This document shows, in pieces, positions 16,798 to 25,765 of a DNA stretch of 64,000 nucleotides. The notes below the pieces were generated by a model that had not been told where the DNA came from, did not search any database, and saw only the letters and a program-made list of their open reading frames with translations. The stretch is from contig JAJEDI010000011.1 in the NCBI GenBank assembly GCA_022821585.1, positions 1 through 64,000 of the forward strand, given 5' to 3'. The position numbers and the translations under genes are program-made. Source of the stretch: Caldilineaceae bacterium (GTDB lineage: Bacteria; Chloroflexota; Anaerolineae; Caldilineales; Caldilineaceae). Each line of letters opens with the position of its first letter. The first letter of the stretch is position 1.

Positions 16798-17580
16798 ATG
16801 CTAACCCAAGATCAGTTACGACACTTTTCCGAGCATGGTTGGGTCCTGGAAGAAAATGTACTCAACCAGGAACAGATCGAAGCCTACAAGGCTGCGCTCG
16901 AACGCCAGTCCCACTATGTACGCCCCCTCGCCCACGATGACGACGACGAAATCGTCCACATCGACTGCATGGTCAACGGCGACCCCATCTTCCGCGAGTG
17001 GCTGATGATCCCCCAGGTGCTCGAGGCCAACCGCCAGCTCATGGGCGCCGAGATCAAGTACGAAACCTGCCACGCCATGATCAAACGCCCCCACCCCGAT
17101 CGCCGCACCCAGCACGACCCCCTGCGCGATCCCGACAAGATGGGCTGGCACCGCGGCCTGCGCCCCAAGTGGGGCACCTTCCCCCACGACACCGACCCCG
17201 ACCTGATCAACTGCGTCTTCCTCAACAACATCACCTACCTCACCGACGTCTCCCCGGGCGACGGCGGCACCATGATCCTCGACGGCTCCCACAGACTCGA
17301 AGGCACCTACGCGACCCTGAAGGACAAGTGCCCCATCGTCGAGGCCACCGCAACCGCCGGCAGCATCCTCCACTTCACCGAGACCCTCCTCCACGCCGGT
17401 GTACCCATCCTCAGCGAAAACGTGCGCTATACCATGTTCTACGGCTTCACCCCCAACTGGTTCGTCAACTGGCCCGGCACCGAAGTCCCCGACTACGTCC
17501 TCAAAACCGTGCGTGATGACGAACTTCGCGGCATACTCGGCGCAAATTCGGGCTATTCCGGCCAGTTTCCCGTGTTATAA
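16798..17580 (+). CDS. Phytanoyl-CoA dioxygenase-like protein with HxG in place of HxD
   Basis: This 260-residue protein has the PhyH fold signatures, including the GDGGTMILDGSH turn (154-165), distal H199 in LLHAG and R210. The proximal metal motif reads WHRG (H118, G120): the usual aspartate ligand is replaced by glycine. In Fe/2-oxoglutarate halogenases the same aspartate is replaced by Ala or Gly to leave room for halide, so the change may mean altered chemistry or loss of activity. Other acidic residues nearby (HDTD, 130-133) could substitute as ligand. It begins 24 bases after the oxidoreductase. Confidence 0.75.
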   Translation: MLTQDQLRHFSEHGWVLEENVLNQEQIEAYKAALERQSHYVRPLAHDDDDEIVHIDCMVNGDPIFREWLMIPQVLEANRQLMGAEIKYETCHAMIKRPHPDRRTQHDPLRDPDKMGWHRGLRPKWGTFPHDTDPDLINCVFLNNITYLTDVSPGDGGTMILDGSHRLEGTYATLKDKCPIVEATATAGSILHFTETLLHAGVPILSENVRYTMFYGFTPNWFVNWPGTEVPDYVLKTVRDDELRGILGANSGYSGQFPVL

Positions 17581-17627
17581 TGTCAGGCGAAAAAGCGCGC
17601 TCCCAATTGGCGCGCAAGGAGAGTACA

Positions 17628-18662
17628 ATGGCGACACGCAACTTCTCGATGCAGGCATACTGGGAAAATCAGGTCGAAAATTTCACGCCAAAGTTGCACT
17701 TTAGCGCACAAGCGGGGGACTGGGAGAGCTGGCGTCAGACCGCGCACGCCAAGTACATGGATTTACTGGGAACCTTCCCCGACCCGGTCCCATTGGAGGC
17801 CGAGGTCGAGAGCAGCGTCGAGGACGACGGCCTCATCCGCGAACGCGTCGTCTTCAATTCCGAACCCTTCATGAGCGTGCCCTGCCAGGTCCTGCGCCCC
17901 AAAACAATGGCCGCCGATGGCACCAACGCCGCCATCCTCTGCTCGCACGGTCACGGGCCCTTCGGCAAAGATCCGGTCGCCGGCATTCGCTCCTCCGACG
18001 AGATGAGCGCCAACATCGAGATCCACAACTACGACTACGGCTTCCAGATGGCCAAGGCCGGCTATCTGACCATTTCACCCGACCTGCGCGGCTTCGGCGA
18101 ACGCCGCGACGGCCGTAACCCCTTCCCCGGCCGCGACCCCTGCAACGTCAACTACATTCGCGGCACCATGCTCGACCGCTGGCCCCTGACCCTCAACATC
18201 TGGGACATGAAATGCTGCATCGACTACCTCGAGACCCGCCCCGAGGTCGACCCCAAGCGCATCGGCATGATGGGCCTCTCACAGGGCGGCACCATGACCA
18301 CCTTCGCCGCCGCCGCCGAGCCCCGCATCGCCGCCGCCGACATCATGGGTTACGTCAACCCTTGGAAAGGGTTCGCCTTCGAACGCGTCAACTTCTGCGG
18401 CTCCCAGATCGTCCCCGGCATCCACGCCTGGTTCGACACCGACGACATCGCCGGCCTCATCGCCCCCCGCCCCCTCATGCTCGACATGGGCATGTACGAC
18501 GACTGCTTCTACATCCACGACATGCTCAAAGGCTATGAGGGCGTCAGGCGCATCTACGAAGCCGCCGGCGCGGCCGACCGCCTCTGGAAACTCGTCCACC
18601 CCAGCGGACACGGCTGGGGCGGCGCAGAGGGAACGGCCGAGTTCTTCGGCACCTATCTGTAG
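17628..18662 (+). CDS. Alpha/beta hydrolase (dienelactone hydrolase / acetyl-xylan-esterase-like)
   Basis: I choose ATG 17628 with AAGGAG upstream; the frame opens earlier at 17580. The 344-residue protein has an HGHG oxyanion-side loop (107-110), nucleophile S218 in GLSQGG, a likely acid at D291 or D292 (MYDDCF) and H328 in PSGHGW. It resembles cytoplasmic esterases of the dienelactone hydrolase and Abhydrolase_7 type; no signal peptide is seen. In this cluster it probably removes an acyl group from the imported glycoside or opens a lactone made by a Gfo/Idh enzyme. Confidence 0.82.
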   Translation: MATRNFSMQAYWENQVENFTPKLHFSAQAGDWESWRQTAHAKYMDLLGTFPDPVPLEAEVESSVEDDGLIRERVVFNSEPFMSVPCQVLRPKTMAADGTNAAILCSHGHGPFGKDPVAGIRSSDEMSANIEIHNYDYGFQMAKAGYLTISPDLRGFGERRDGRNPFPGRDPCNVNYIRGTMLDRWPLTLNIWDMKCCIDYLETRPEVDPKRIGMMGLSQGGTMTTFAAAAEPRIAAADIMGYVNPWKGFAFERVNFCGSQIVPGIHAWFDTDDIAGLIAPRPLMLDMGMYDDCFYIHDMLKGYEGVRRIYEAAGAADRLWKLVHPSGHGWGGAEGTAEFFGTYL

Positions 18663-18737
18663 TTTCGACGTGAAAGAGGAAGAAAAAGAGAAGAGGAGCG
18701 AAACACGCCGCTCTTGCAATGAGCTCAGGTGATAAGA

Positions 18738-19841
18738 ATGGCTAATGAGATAAAAGTCGCCTTCTCCGGCGCCCGACGCGCCGGTTCCTTTTTTAAGGCG
18801 TTCCAGACCCACCCGGAAACCGTGATCGTCGCCCTGTGCGACCCCTACGCGCCGACCCTGGCCGAGTCGGGAAAAGCCACCGGCGTAACCCAACTCTATA
18901 GCGTCTTCGAAACAATGCTGGACGAAGCCCGCCCCGACGCAGTGGTCGTGTCGTCACCCATGCAGTACCACGCGCCCCAGGCAATCGCCGCCCTGCAGCG
19001 CGGCATCCACGTCCTCAGCGAAGTGACGGCCGCCGTCGCACTGGACGAATGCCGCTGGCTGGTTGACGCCTGCAACCGCAGCAACGCCATCTACATGATG
19101 GCCGAAAACTACATGTACATGAAGCCCAACGTGCTCGTCCGGGCGCTGGTCGAAGCCGGCCTCTTCGGCGAGACCTACTACGCCGAGGGCGAATACCTGC
19201 ACGAGCTCTCCATCCTCCACCACATGCCCGACGGCAGCCCGACCTGGCGCTACTACTGGCAGGTCGGCGTCAACGGCTCCACCTACCCCACCCACAGCCT
19301 CGGCCCCTGCCTCATGTGGATCAAAGAGCGCCCCGAACGCATCAGCTGCATCGGCACCGGCATCTGGACCGACCCCGAACACGCCATGGAGGACACGGTC
19401 CTGCTCCTGTGCAAGACCGCCAGCGAAAAACTGATGCGCATACGCGTCGACATGCTCTCCAAACGCCCGCACGCCATGACCAACTACACGCTGCAGGGCA
19501 CCAAGGGTGCCTACGAAAGCAGACGCCGCCCGGGCGAAGGCGACTGGATCTGGCTGGAAGATTTCTGCGACGACCCTGATGTCTGGGTCCCGCTGGAGAC
19601 ATTCGAGGAAGAATTCATGCCGGAGATCTGGCGCGACCCGCCCGAAGAGGCGGTACGCGCCGGCCACGGCGGCGGCGACTACTTCGAAGTGATGGATTTC
19701 GTCGACGCCGTACAGGGACGCAAACCGCCGCCGATCGACATCCACGCCGCCATGGACATGACGCTGCCGGGATTGATCAGCCAGGATTCGATCCGCCAGG
19801 GCGGCGAGTGGCTGGAAGTGCCCGACTCCAGGGAATGGTAA
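18738..19841 (+). CDS. Gfo/Idh/MocA-family protein, GH109-like (C type)
   Basis: ATG 18738 is preceded by AGGTGA at spacing 5; an in-frame GTG at 18729 is less likely. The 367-residue protein lacks the EKP motif: SEVTAA (94-99) stands in its place. The blocks LSEVTAAVALDECRWLV, GLFGE.YYAEGEYLH and, above all, YPTHSLGP (183-190) match NAD-dependent glycosidases of family GH109 (EVPAA, YPTHGLGP). Those enzymes cleave glycosides through transient oxidation at C3. A glycosidase-like role on the imported substrate is therefore likely, though the normal H..D pair is H186..P190. Confidence 0.8.
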   Translation: MANEIKVAFSGARRAGSFFKAFQTHPETVIVALCDPYAPTLAESGKATGVTQLYSVFETMLDEARPDAVVVSSPMQYHAPQAIAALQRGIHVLSEVTAAVALDECRWLVDACNRSNAIYMMAENYMYMKPNVLVRALVEAGLFGETYYAEGEYLHELSILHHMPDGSPTWRYYWQVGVNGSTYPTHSLGPCLMWIKERPERISCIGTGIWTDPEHAMEDTVLLLCKTASEKLMRIRVDMLSKRPHAMTNYTLQGTKGAYESRRRPGEGDWIWLEDFCDDPDVWVPLETFEEEFMPEIWRDPPEEAVRAGHGGGDYFEVMDFVDAVQGRKPPPIDIHAAMDMTLPGLISQDSIRQGGEWLEVPDSREW

Positions 19842-19868
19842 ACGACAGGGGACTGTGTACAGAAAATA

Positions 19869-19885
19869 GTCGCTGGTCCAGCGAC
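19869..19885. other. 17-bp palindrome in a convergent intergenic gap
   Basis: GTCGCTGG and CCAGCGAC flank a single T. It lies between the converging ends of the GH109-like gene and the thiolase gene. As RNA it would form a 6-bp stem with a 5-base loop. No T-run follows on either strand, so termination is possible but unproven. Confidence 0.35.
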
Positions 19886-19961
19886 CGGTAGTGGCACCTT
19901 AACAACCTAATATCCCCGTTCGACTCTAGTCGTTGAGAGGCTCTCTCTTTACACACTCCTA

Positions 19962-21140
19962 TCAGTTAAGCCTCTCCACGACCCCGGCCGCGCCCATGCC
20001 GCCGCCGATGCACATGGTGACGAGGCCAAGCTGCTTGTCCTGTCGCGCCAGTTCGTGCAGCATCTGCACCGTCAGCTTGGCGCCGGTGCAGCCCAACGGG
20101 TGCCCGAGAGCGATTGCCCCGCCGTTAACGTTGACCTTGTCCTCGTCCAGCCCCAATTCGCGGATCACCGACAGCGCCTGGACCGCAAAAGCCTCGTTCA
20201 GCTCCACCAGGTCGATCTCATCAAGGCTGACGCCGGCCAGCTTCAGCGCCTTGGGCACAGCCGCCACCGGGCCGATTCCCATAATCTCGGGCGCGACCCC
20301 GCCGACCGCGAAGCTGCGAAATCGCGCCATCGGTTCCAGCCCCAGCTCCTCCGCCTTCTCCTCGCTCATCACCAGCACGGCCGCGGCGCCGTCGCTGGTC
20401 TGGCTGCTGTTGCCGGCCGTGACCGTCCCCTGCGCGTGGAAGACCGGCCGCAGCTTGGCCAGTGCCTCCGCCGAAGAGTCGCGACGGACTCCCTCATCCT
20501 TGTCGAAAACGAGACTGTAGGTCTTGGTGCCGCCTCCCTCGCCCAGCGTGAGCTCCACCTCCAGCGGCACGATCTCCTCGTCGAACTTGCCCGCGTCCTG
20601 CGCCGTGGCCGCCCTCTGGTGGCTGCGCAGAGCGAAGGCATCCTGCTCCTCACGCGTCACCTCATACTGGCGCGCCAGGTTCTCCGCGGTAAGCCCCATG
20701 CCGATGTAGACGCCGGGGTGCTCCTTCGCCAGCGTAGGATTGGCCATGAACTTGTTGCTGCTCATCGGCACCTGCGACATCGTCTCCACGCCGCCGGCGA
20801 TAACGGCCTCGCCCATCCCGCACATGATCTGCTGCGCGGCCAGTGCTATCGTCTGCAGCCCGCTCGAACAGAAGCGGTTAACCGTCTGCGCCGGCACCTC
20901 GACCGGCAGACCGGCGCGCAGGCTGGCGATACGGCTCACGTTCATGCCCTGTTCAGCCTCCGGCATCGCGCAGCCCATGATGACGTCGTCAATCCCTTTG
21001 GCCTCCACAGCCGGCGCCCGCTCCATCACGGCCCCAATGGCCGCAGCAGCCATCTCTTCAGGCCGGGTCGTTCGTAAAGTCCCGCGCGGGGCCTTGCCAA
21101 TAGCAGTACGAGCGGCGGAAACGATAACAGCGCTGGTCAT
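19962..21140 (-). CDS. fadA: Acetyl-CoA acyltransferase (thiolase)
   Basis: This 392-residue protein has the full thiolase set: acyl-carrying C91 in [10 protein letters not shown]347 in LGHPLGCTG, and C377 in [15 protein letters not shown] lies 8 bases before the ATG. It cleaves 3-ketoacyl-CoA to acetyl-CoA and a shortened acyl-CoA in fatty-acid beta-oxidation, in the cytoplasm. Length and motifs fit FadA. The fadN-like gene lies upstream on the same strand, with a HEPN/MNT locus in between, so the usual fadN-fadA unit appears interrupted. Confidence 0.92.
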   Translation of the reverse strand: MTSAVIVSAARTAIGKAPRGTLRTTRPEEMAAAAIGAVMERAPAVEAKGIDDVIMGCAMPEAEQGMNVSRIASLRAGLPVEVPAQTVNRFCSSGLQTIALAAQQIMCGMGEAVIAGGVETMSQVPMSSNKFMANPTLAKEHPGVYIGMGLTAENLARQYEVTREEQDAFALRSHQRAATAQDAGKFDEEIVPLEVELTLGEGGGTKTYSLVFDKDEGVRRDSSAEALAKLRPVFHAQGTVTAGNSSQTSDGAAAVLVMSEEKAEELGLEPMARFRSFAVGGVAPEIMGIGPVAAVPKALKLAGVSLDEIDLVELNEAFAVQALSVIRELGLDEDKVNVNGGAIALGHPLGCTGAKLTVQMLHELARQDKQLGLVTMCIGGGMGAAGVVERLN

Positions 21141-21357
21141 AGTGAAATGCTCCTCTTTGATACTGGGCTACACGAAGTTTGCATCGGTCTGACGAAAAAG
21201 GCCGTTTCCCCAGGATTCATTCGGTTTCTCAAGTTCAGACCATCAGAAGCCTTCGAGAATGAGCAAAAGGAATATGAACACCTGAGAAGCGTGCGTGATG
21301 ACCTCGAAATCCGCAGTCAGACGCCATGAAGGAAATTGTTATCCAACGGGGCTATGT

Positions 21358-21760
21358 TTAGCAAGCCAAGATTGCCTTCTCAGCCCAGAGCACGACCGAG
21401 TCGGCGATCTCCACCGCCTCAAGGTACCCCTGTTCGGTAACCGGCCTCACAACTCCTGGATAGCGGGTAATTACAGCGTAAATAGTGAGTTTTTCGGCCC
21501 TCAAAAGTACCTCGGGGACTTCGACTCCCTCTTTCTCGATCATTGACACCAGTCGAGAAAGGTCATGAACGAATGGGAACTGTATGCTGCCGCAGGACCA
21601 TCACAGCCTTTAGGGACTTCTCGGTAGCCTGCTGGGCTTCGAAGCACAGGCCTTCCAAATAGGCTCCGGGAATCCGATTCTTTGCCAGTGCCAGATTGCT
21701 TCTGGCGCGATTCAGCCATTCTCGAGGGTCGTCGGGAGGGAAGCGTTCAGGGGTTTTCAT
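21358..21760 (-). pseudogene. HEPN-domain protein, frameshifted
   Basis: The first frame, starting ATG at 21760, runs through AREWLNRARSNLA-like HEPN sequence (WLNRARSNLALAKN) and EAQQATEKSLKA, then stops after HTVPIRS. The expected continuation FVHDLSRLVSMIEKEG lies one base out of register and runs to a TAA at 21358-21360. The whole is 403 bases, one more than 134 codons, so a single inserted base near 21574-21580 explains it. The start overlaps the MNT gene by 14 bases. HEPN partners are RNases or nucleotide-binding proteins. Sequencing error is possible. Confidence 0.78.
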
Positions 21761-22061
21761 ATATGACTCTGCCCTCTTGGAGGGCGGGCCTGAATACCAG
21801 AGCGTGACTGTTCTTGTAACGTTCCACATCCTCCGGCGCGACTACGAGCGCGTCAACGGCTGTTCCCACGCCATGCAGCCTCATATAAATCCGGCCCATC
21901 AGGTCAAGGGCGTCTCCCCCCTCCTTGATGATGAGCAGGTCGAGGTCGCTGTGGCGAGTCATGTCGCCGCGTGCAGCTGAGCCGAAGAGGATGATTTTCT
22001 CAGGATCGGCAACTTCTATAATGCGCCGGATCACTTCAGCCAGGACTGCCTGGTCATGCAT
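21747..22061 (-). CDS. MNT-family minimal nucleotidyltransferase (antitoxin-type)
   Basis: This 104-residue protein carries the nucleotidyltransferase signature GSAARG...HSDLDLLI (residues about 27-43), with two metal-binding aspartates, and a third acidic position in AVDALV. MntA enzymes of type VII toxin-antitoxin pairs inactivate a HEPN toxin by adding AMP. It is coded directly upstream of, and overlapping, a HEPN gene, the classical pair. Here the partner is frameshifted while this half is intact. Confidence 0.85.
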   Translation of the reverse strand: MHDQAVLAEVIRRIIEVADPEKIILFGSAARGDMTRHSDLDLLIIKEGGDALDLMGRIYMRLHGVGTAVDALVVAPEDVERYKNSHALVFRPALQEGRVIYENP

Positions 22062-22271
22062 ACAAAACTCCTGGTCGGCTTGCCTCTTGCCAAATGGACA
22101 GGGTGCTCGTGCCAGCTACAGAAACAGCGAAATCGTACTTCTGCGAATCCATTGAGTCAAACTCTTACCGCCCGGCTTGGGTGATGCAGAATTGGAGTAC
22201 CGCAACCTCTCGCAAGGAGTGAATTGCCATCTCTACATTCACGCGCAGTCAGACGCGCTTGAAGGCTGTCT

Positions 22272-24761
22272 TTAGTTTCGCAGCGGCTTCCCGTTCTTCA
22301 GCATATGCCAGATGCGTTCATGGCTCTTGGGGTAGCCGCACAGGGTCTTGAAAGCTTCCCGCTCCAGGTCGAGGAAATACTGCTCGTCCATCCAGGCCGG
22401 CTGGCTAAGCTCACCGCCGCAAAGAACGTAGGCCAGCTGGTCGGCTATGATCGCTTCGTGCGCGGTGATGTAACGTGCTTCGCGCATCATGTGGATGCCC
22501 ACCCGCAAATTGGCGAGGTAGTCCCGGCCGGCCGCGTAAATGTTACCGGTGACGTCCGGCGGCCTGTATCCTTCCTCGGCCATTCGTAGTACTTCCGCCT
22601 TGGCCTCGGCGAGCAAATGGTTGGAGTTCATTACAACACGATCACGCGGACCGAGAAAGCCCATCTCGCGTGCCTCGGCGGCCGAGGTCGAAACCTTGGC
22701 GAGAGCGACAAGCTCGAATACCTTCTGCAGATGAGAGGCGGGGTCCCCATTCTGCATCTTCATGTGGGGGCTGACCAGTCGGCGTATCAGCTCCTTGCAC
22801 CCACCGGCGGCCGGGATCAGGCCGACGCCAACCTCGACCTGGCCAATATACAGTTCAGCATGCGCCACGATTCGGTCGGCACACATCGTTACTTCCGCGC
22901 CGCCTCCAAGGGCCAGTTGGTAGGGCGCCGCCACAACAGGCTTGGGCGCGCGGCGCAACTGCAGGATCATCTGTTGCAGCGACTTGATCGCCGCGTCCAA
23001 CTTGTCCAGGTCACCGGACTGGGCCAGTGCGCCGATGAGCAGAAGGTTCGCGCCGGCACTGAAGTTGCCGCCCTGGTTGCCGATCACCAGCCCGGTGGCA
23101 TCCCCATGCAGACGCTCGATGGCCGCGTCGGCGATGGGGCCGATCTCAAGGTCCAGTGCGTTCATCTTAGTATGAAACTCCAGGAGCAAAACCCCGTCGC
23201 CCATGTCCAGGAGGCTGGCGGCACTGTTACCGGCATGCACGCCCCGTCCGCGCTTGAGTGCGGGAATGCTGACGACCTGGTCGCCGTCTTCGACAGTCTC
23301 GTACTTGCTCGTTTGCGGGTCATACACTTGCCGACGTGCAGCGTTGGCCCCGGGGCCGGCAGAATCTTCAGTTCGATAGAAGCTGTGATGGCCACCGTCG
23401 AGCATTTCCTGCACCCAAGGGGCGACCGACAGTCCTTCGTCCGCCATCCGCTGCGTCGTCCCGGCGACACCCAGCGCGTCCCAGGTTTCGAACGGCCCCA
23501 TCTCCCAGCCGAAGCCCCACTTCATGGCGTTGTCGATGTCTTTGGGACTATTCGCGATCTCGGGCAGACGCTTGGAAGCGTACGCCAGCGTGCGGCTGAG
23601 CGTGTGCCAGATCAGGCTGCCGGCCTCGTCCTCCGATCCCTCCCCGTCCTCGCCGGTGGAATGGGACGCGACAAGGCCGCGCAGACGTTCAGGCAGCGGG
23701 GCGTTTCTCACGGCATCGACGCTGGGCCAGCTGGTGCGCGCCGGTTGCATGTAGTCTACTTCCCCTTCGGAAGCCGCCTGCAGGTCCAGCCCCCAGAAGC
23801 TCTTTCTGCCCTCGCCGTCGACGACGGTCTTGTAAAAGCCCTGTCCGCTCTTGGCGCCGAGCAGACCGTTCTGAAGCAGGGTCATCAGAACCTCAGTCCC
23901 AAGAGGCCCGCGCAAAGTATCCCGATCTTCATCGTCGGGAATCATGTCATACAAGTGCTCACCGACGAGCGCGGCCACGTCAATGCCGACCACGTCGAGC
24001 AAACGAAATGTAGCGGTCTTGGGCCTTCCCAGCAACGTTCCGGTCAGCCGGTCCACCTCCTCGACGGTGTAGTCGTTGGCGACCGCGAACTCCAGGAGGC
24101 TGCTCATGATGTAGCTGAACATGCGATTGCCGACAAAGTTGGGCATGTCCCTGGCGATGACAACGCCCTTGCCCAACCGTTTCTCGGCGAATGCCTTCAT
24201 GTCAGCAACGATGGCGGGATCGGTCTCCTGACCGGGAATCAGTTCCAGCAGCCGCAGGTAGCGGGGCGGGTTGAAAAAGTGGGTACCCAGGAACCGCCCT
24301 CGAAAGGCCTTGCTGCAGCCGGCGCTGATGATATGGATAGGAATGCCGGAGGTGTTGGTACTGATGATGGCGTCGGCAGGGGCAATGGCGTCAAGTCTGG
24401 CCATCAGCTCCTGCTTGGGTCGCGGACGTTCCACGATGGCCTCGATGATCCAGTCGCTCTGTGCGGCCGCGGCCTCGAGGTCGTCCTCGACATTGCCCAG
24501 GGTGATCAGTTCTGCCAGTTCGGGGCTGTATAGACTGGCCGGCCGCACCTGAGTCATACGCTCGAATCCTGCTTGCACGATCCGGTTGCGGACAGCCCGG
24601 TCCTCCAGCGTCAACCCATTGGCCTGCTCTTCGGGTGTCAATTCTGTCGGCGCGACGTCGAGCAGGTGGGAGGAGACGCCTGCATTGGCCAGGTGTCCGG
24701 CGATGGCCGCGCCCATCGTTCCTGCGCCGATCACGGTAACATGGCTGATTGTTCTGCTCAT
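22272..24761 (-). CDS. fadN: 3-hydroxyacyl-CoA dehydrogenase / enoyl-CoA hydratase, FadN type
   Basis: I use the ATG at 24761 with AGGAG before it, giving 829 residues; a further start at 24782 is less likely. The order is N-terminal NAD-binding dehydrogenase (GAGTMG, 12-17), the catalytic-type HFFNP, a C-terminal dehydrogenase domain, then an enoyl-CoA hydratase domain with NFSAGANL and LGGGAEVTMCAD. This order (dehydrogenase first) fits Bacillus FadN rather than FadB. It does the hydration and oxidation steps of beta-oxidation and hands 3-ketoacyl-CoA to the thiolase at 19962. Confidence 0.9.
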   Translation of the reverse strand: MSRTISHVTVIGAGTMGAAIAGHLANAGVSSHLLDVAPTELTPEEQANGLTLEDRAVRNRIVQAGFERMTQVRPASLYSPELAELITLGNVEDDLEAAAAQSDWIIEAIVERPRPKQELMARLDAIAPADAIISTNTSGIPIHIISAGCSKAFRGRFLGTHFFNPPRYLRLLELIPGQETDPAIVADMKAFAEKRLGKGVVIARDMPNFVGNRMFSYIMSSLLEFAVANDYTVEEVDRLTGTLLGRPKTATFRLLDVVGIDVAALVGEHLYDMIPDDEDRDTLRGPLGTEVLMTLLQNGLLGAKSGQGFYKTVVDGEGRKSFWGLDLQAASEGEVDYMQPARTSWPSVDAVRNAPLPERLRGLVASHSTGEDGEGSEDEAGSLIWHTLSRTLAYASKRLPEIANSPKDIDNAMKWGFGWEMGPFETWDALGVAGTTQRMADEGLSVAPWVQEMLDGGHHSFYRTEDSAGPGANAARRQVYDPQTSKYETVEDGDQVVSIPALKRGRGVHAGNSAASLLDMGDGVLLLEFHTKMNALDLEIGPIADAAIERLHGDATGLVIGNQGGNFSAGANLLLIGALAQSGDLDKLDAAIKSLQQMILQLRRAPKPVVAAPYQLALGGGAEVTMCADRIVAHAELYIGQVEVGVGLIPAAGGCKELIRRLVSPHMKMQNGDPASHLQKVFELVALAKVSTSAAEAREMGFLGPRDRVVMNSNHLLAEAKAEVLRMAEEGYRPPDVTGNIYAAGRDYLANLRVGIHMMREARYITAHEAIIADQLAYVLCGGELSQPAWMDEQYFLDLEREAFKTLCGYPKSHERIWHMLKNGKPLRN

Positions 24762-24911
24762 TGAGGCGCTCCTGTCACGCACAACTGTAAATCGCCCATT
24801 GGCCGCGTAGCTTCAGATTTCGCCCGGGCCGAAGGACACCAAAACCTCGCTTGAAGCGCTGAGTCCGCTCAGATCGGCCATGTTACTTCAGCGGGTTCCG
24901 TTCCAACCTTT

Positions 24912-25757
24912 TCAGAAAAGACCGAAAATCAGGTCCAGCAGGCCAAAGAAGCGCAGTATCGAATAGATGACGACGACAATCAACAGATAACGGACCCAGC
25001 GGTTGGCGTCCTTCACAGTCACGGCAAAACGCACCGCGGCCCAGGCGCCAATGCTTTGACCCACTGCCATCAGTGCGCCGATGCCCCAATCGATTTCCAG
25101 GGGCGACAAGACGAAAACGACAAATGCGACGATATTGAGAGCCAGTACAAAGATCAGCTTGACCGCGTTGGCATGTACAATTGTATAGCCCACGCCGAGA
25201 ACAAGCGCTGTAACCAGGAATACACCCACACCGGCCTGAATGAAGCCGCCGTAGATGCCGATGGCAAAGAACAGAACCAGCACGAATAGGTCGGGCCGCT
25301 CCTTCCGTACCTCCGATCTTTCTCGCAACCACTTTGTCGGATTGAAGAAGATCGTCACCAGGACGATGATCAACATGCCGCCGATTGCCAGATTCATCGC
25401 GTCCTTGTCGAGAAGCGTGGCCACATAGGCGCCGACGAGGGCGCCCGGCATGCCGGCAGCGCTTAGCCAGAGGCCGAATCGCAGTGAGTCGGCGTCTAAA
25501 ATATTTTCAGCCCGTTGCTTATCGGTGGCCCCGCCCCGTAGCTGCATCCGTCCGCTGCGGGCGAAGGTCGTGATGCCGACCACGTTCTGTATGATCACCC
25601 CAATCCGGTTGGTGGCGTTGGCGGCGCCGGAATCAAGACCCAGGAATACAAGCATCGGCAGGGTAACGGCCGAACCGCTGCCGGCCAGCGTGTTGATAAT
25701 TCCGGCGACGACCCCGGCGAGGATGGCCAGGAGGTACTGCAGAGGAGAAATATCCAT
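24912..25757 (-). CDS. TauE/SafE-family membrane exporter
   Basis: This 281-residue protein has about eight hydrophobic segments. It begins LLAILAGVVAGIINTLAGSGS and has the repeated TauE motif (ATNRIGV in the first half, VHANAVKLIFVLALN in the second). Members export organic sulfonates, sulfite or other small anions or act as permeases; the substrate is not visible. It follows the aminotransferase gene by eight bases on the same strand, so a link to metabolism of an amino or sulfonated acid is possible. Confidence 0.85.
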   Translation of the reverse strand: MDISPLQYLLAILAGVVAGIINTLAGSGSAVTLPMLVFLGLDSGAANATNRIGVIIQNVVGITTFARSGRMQLRGGATDKQRAENILDADSLRFGLWLSAAGMPGALVGAYVATLLDKDAMNLAIGGMLIIVLVTIFFNPTKWLRERSEVRKERPDLFVLVLFFAIGIYGGFIQAGVGVFLVTALVLGVGYTIVHANAVKLIFVLALNIVAFVVFVLSPLEIDWGIGALMAVGQSIGAWAAVRFAVTVKDANRWVRYLLIVVVIYSILRFFGLLDLIFGLF

Positions 25758-25765
25758 AACGGCCC

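Noticed and set aside
21147-21329. 60-codon frame upstream of fadA on the other strand
   Set aside because: No motif and no ribosome site, and it lies over the fadA leader. Nothing supports it.
22617-24533. Long + strand frame (638 codons) opposite fadN
   Set aside because: It is a shadow of fadN, whose NAD loop and hydratase motifs are clear. The frame has low-information composition.
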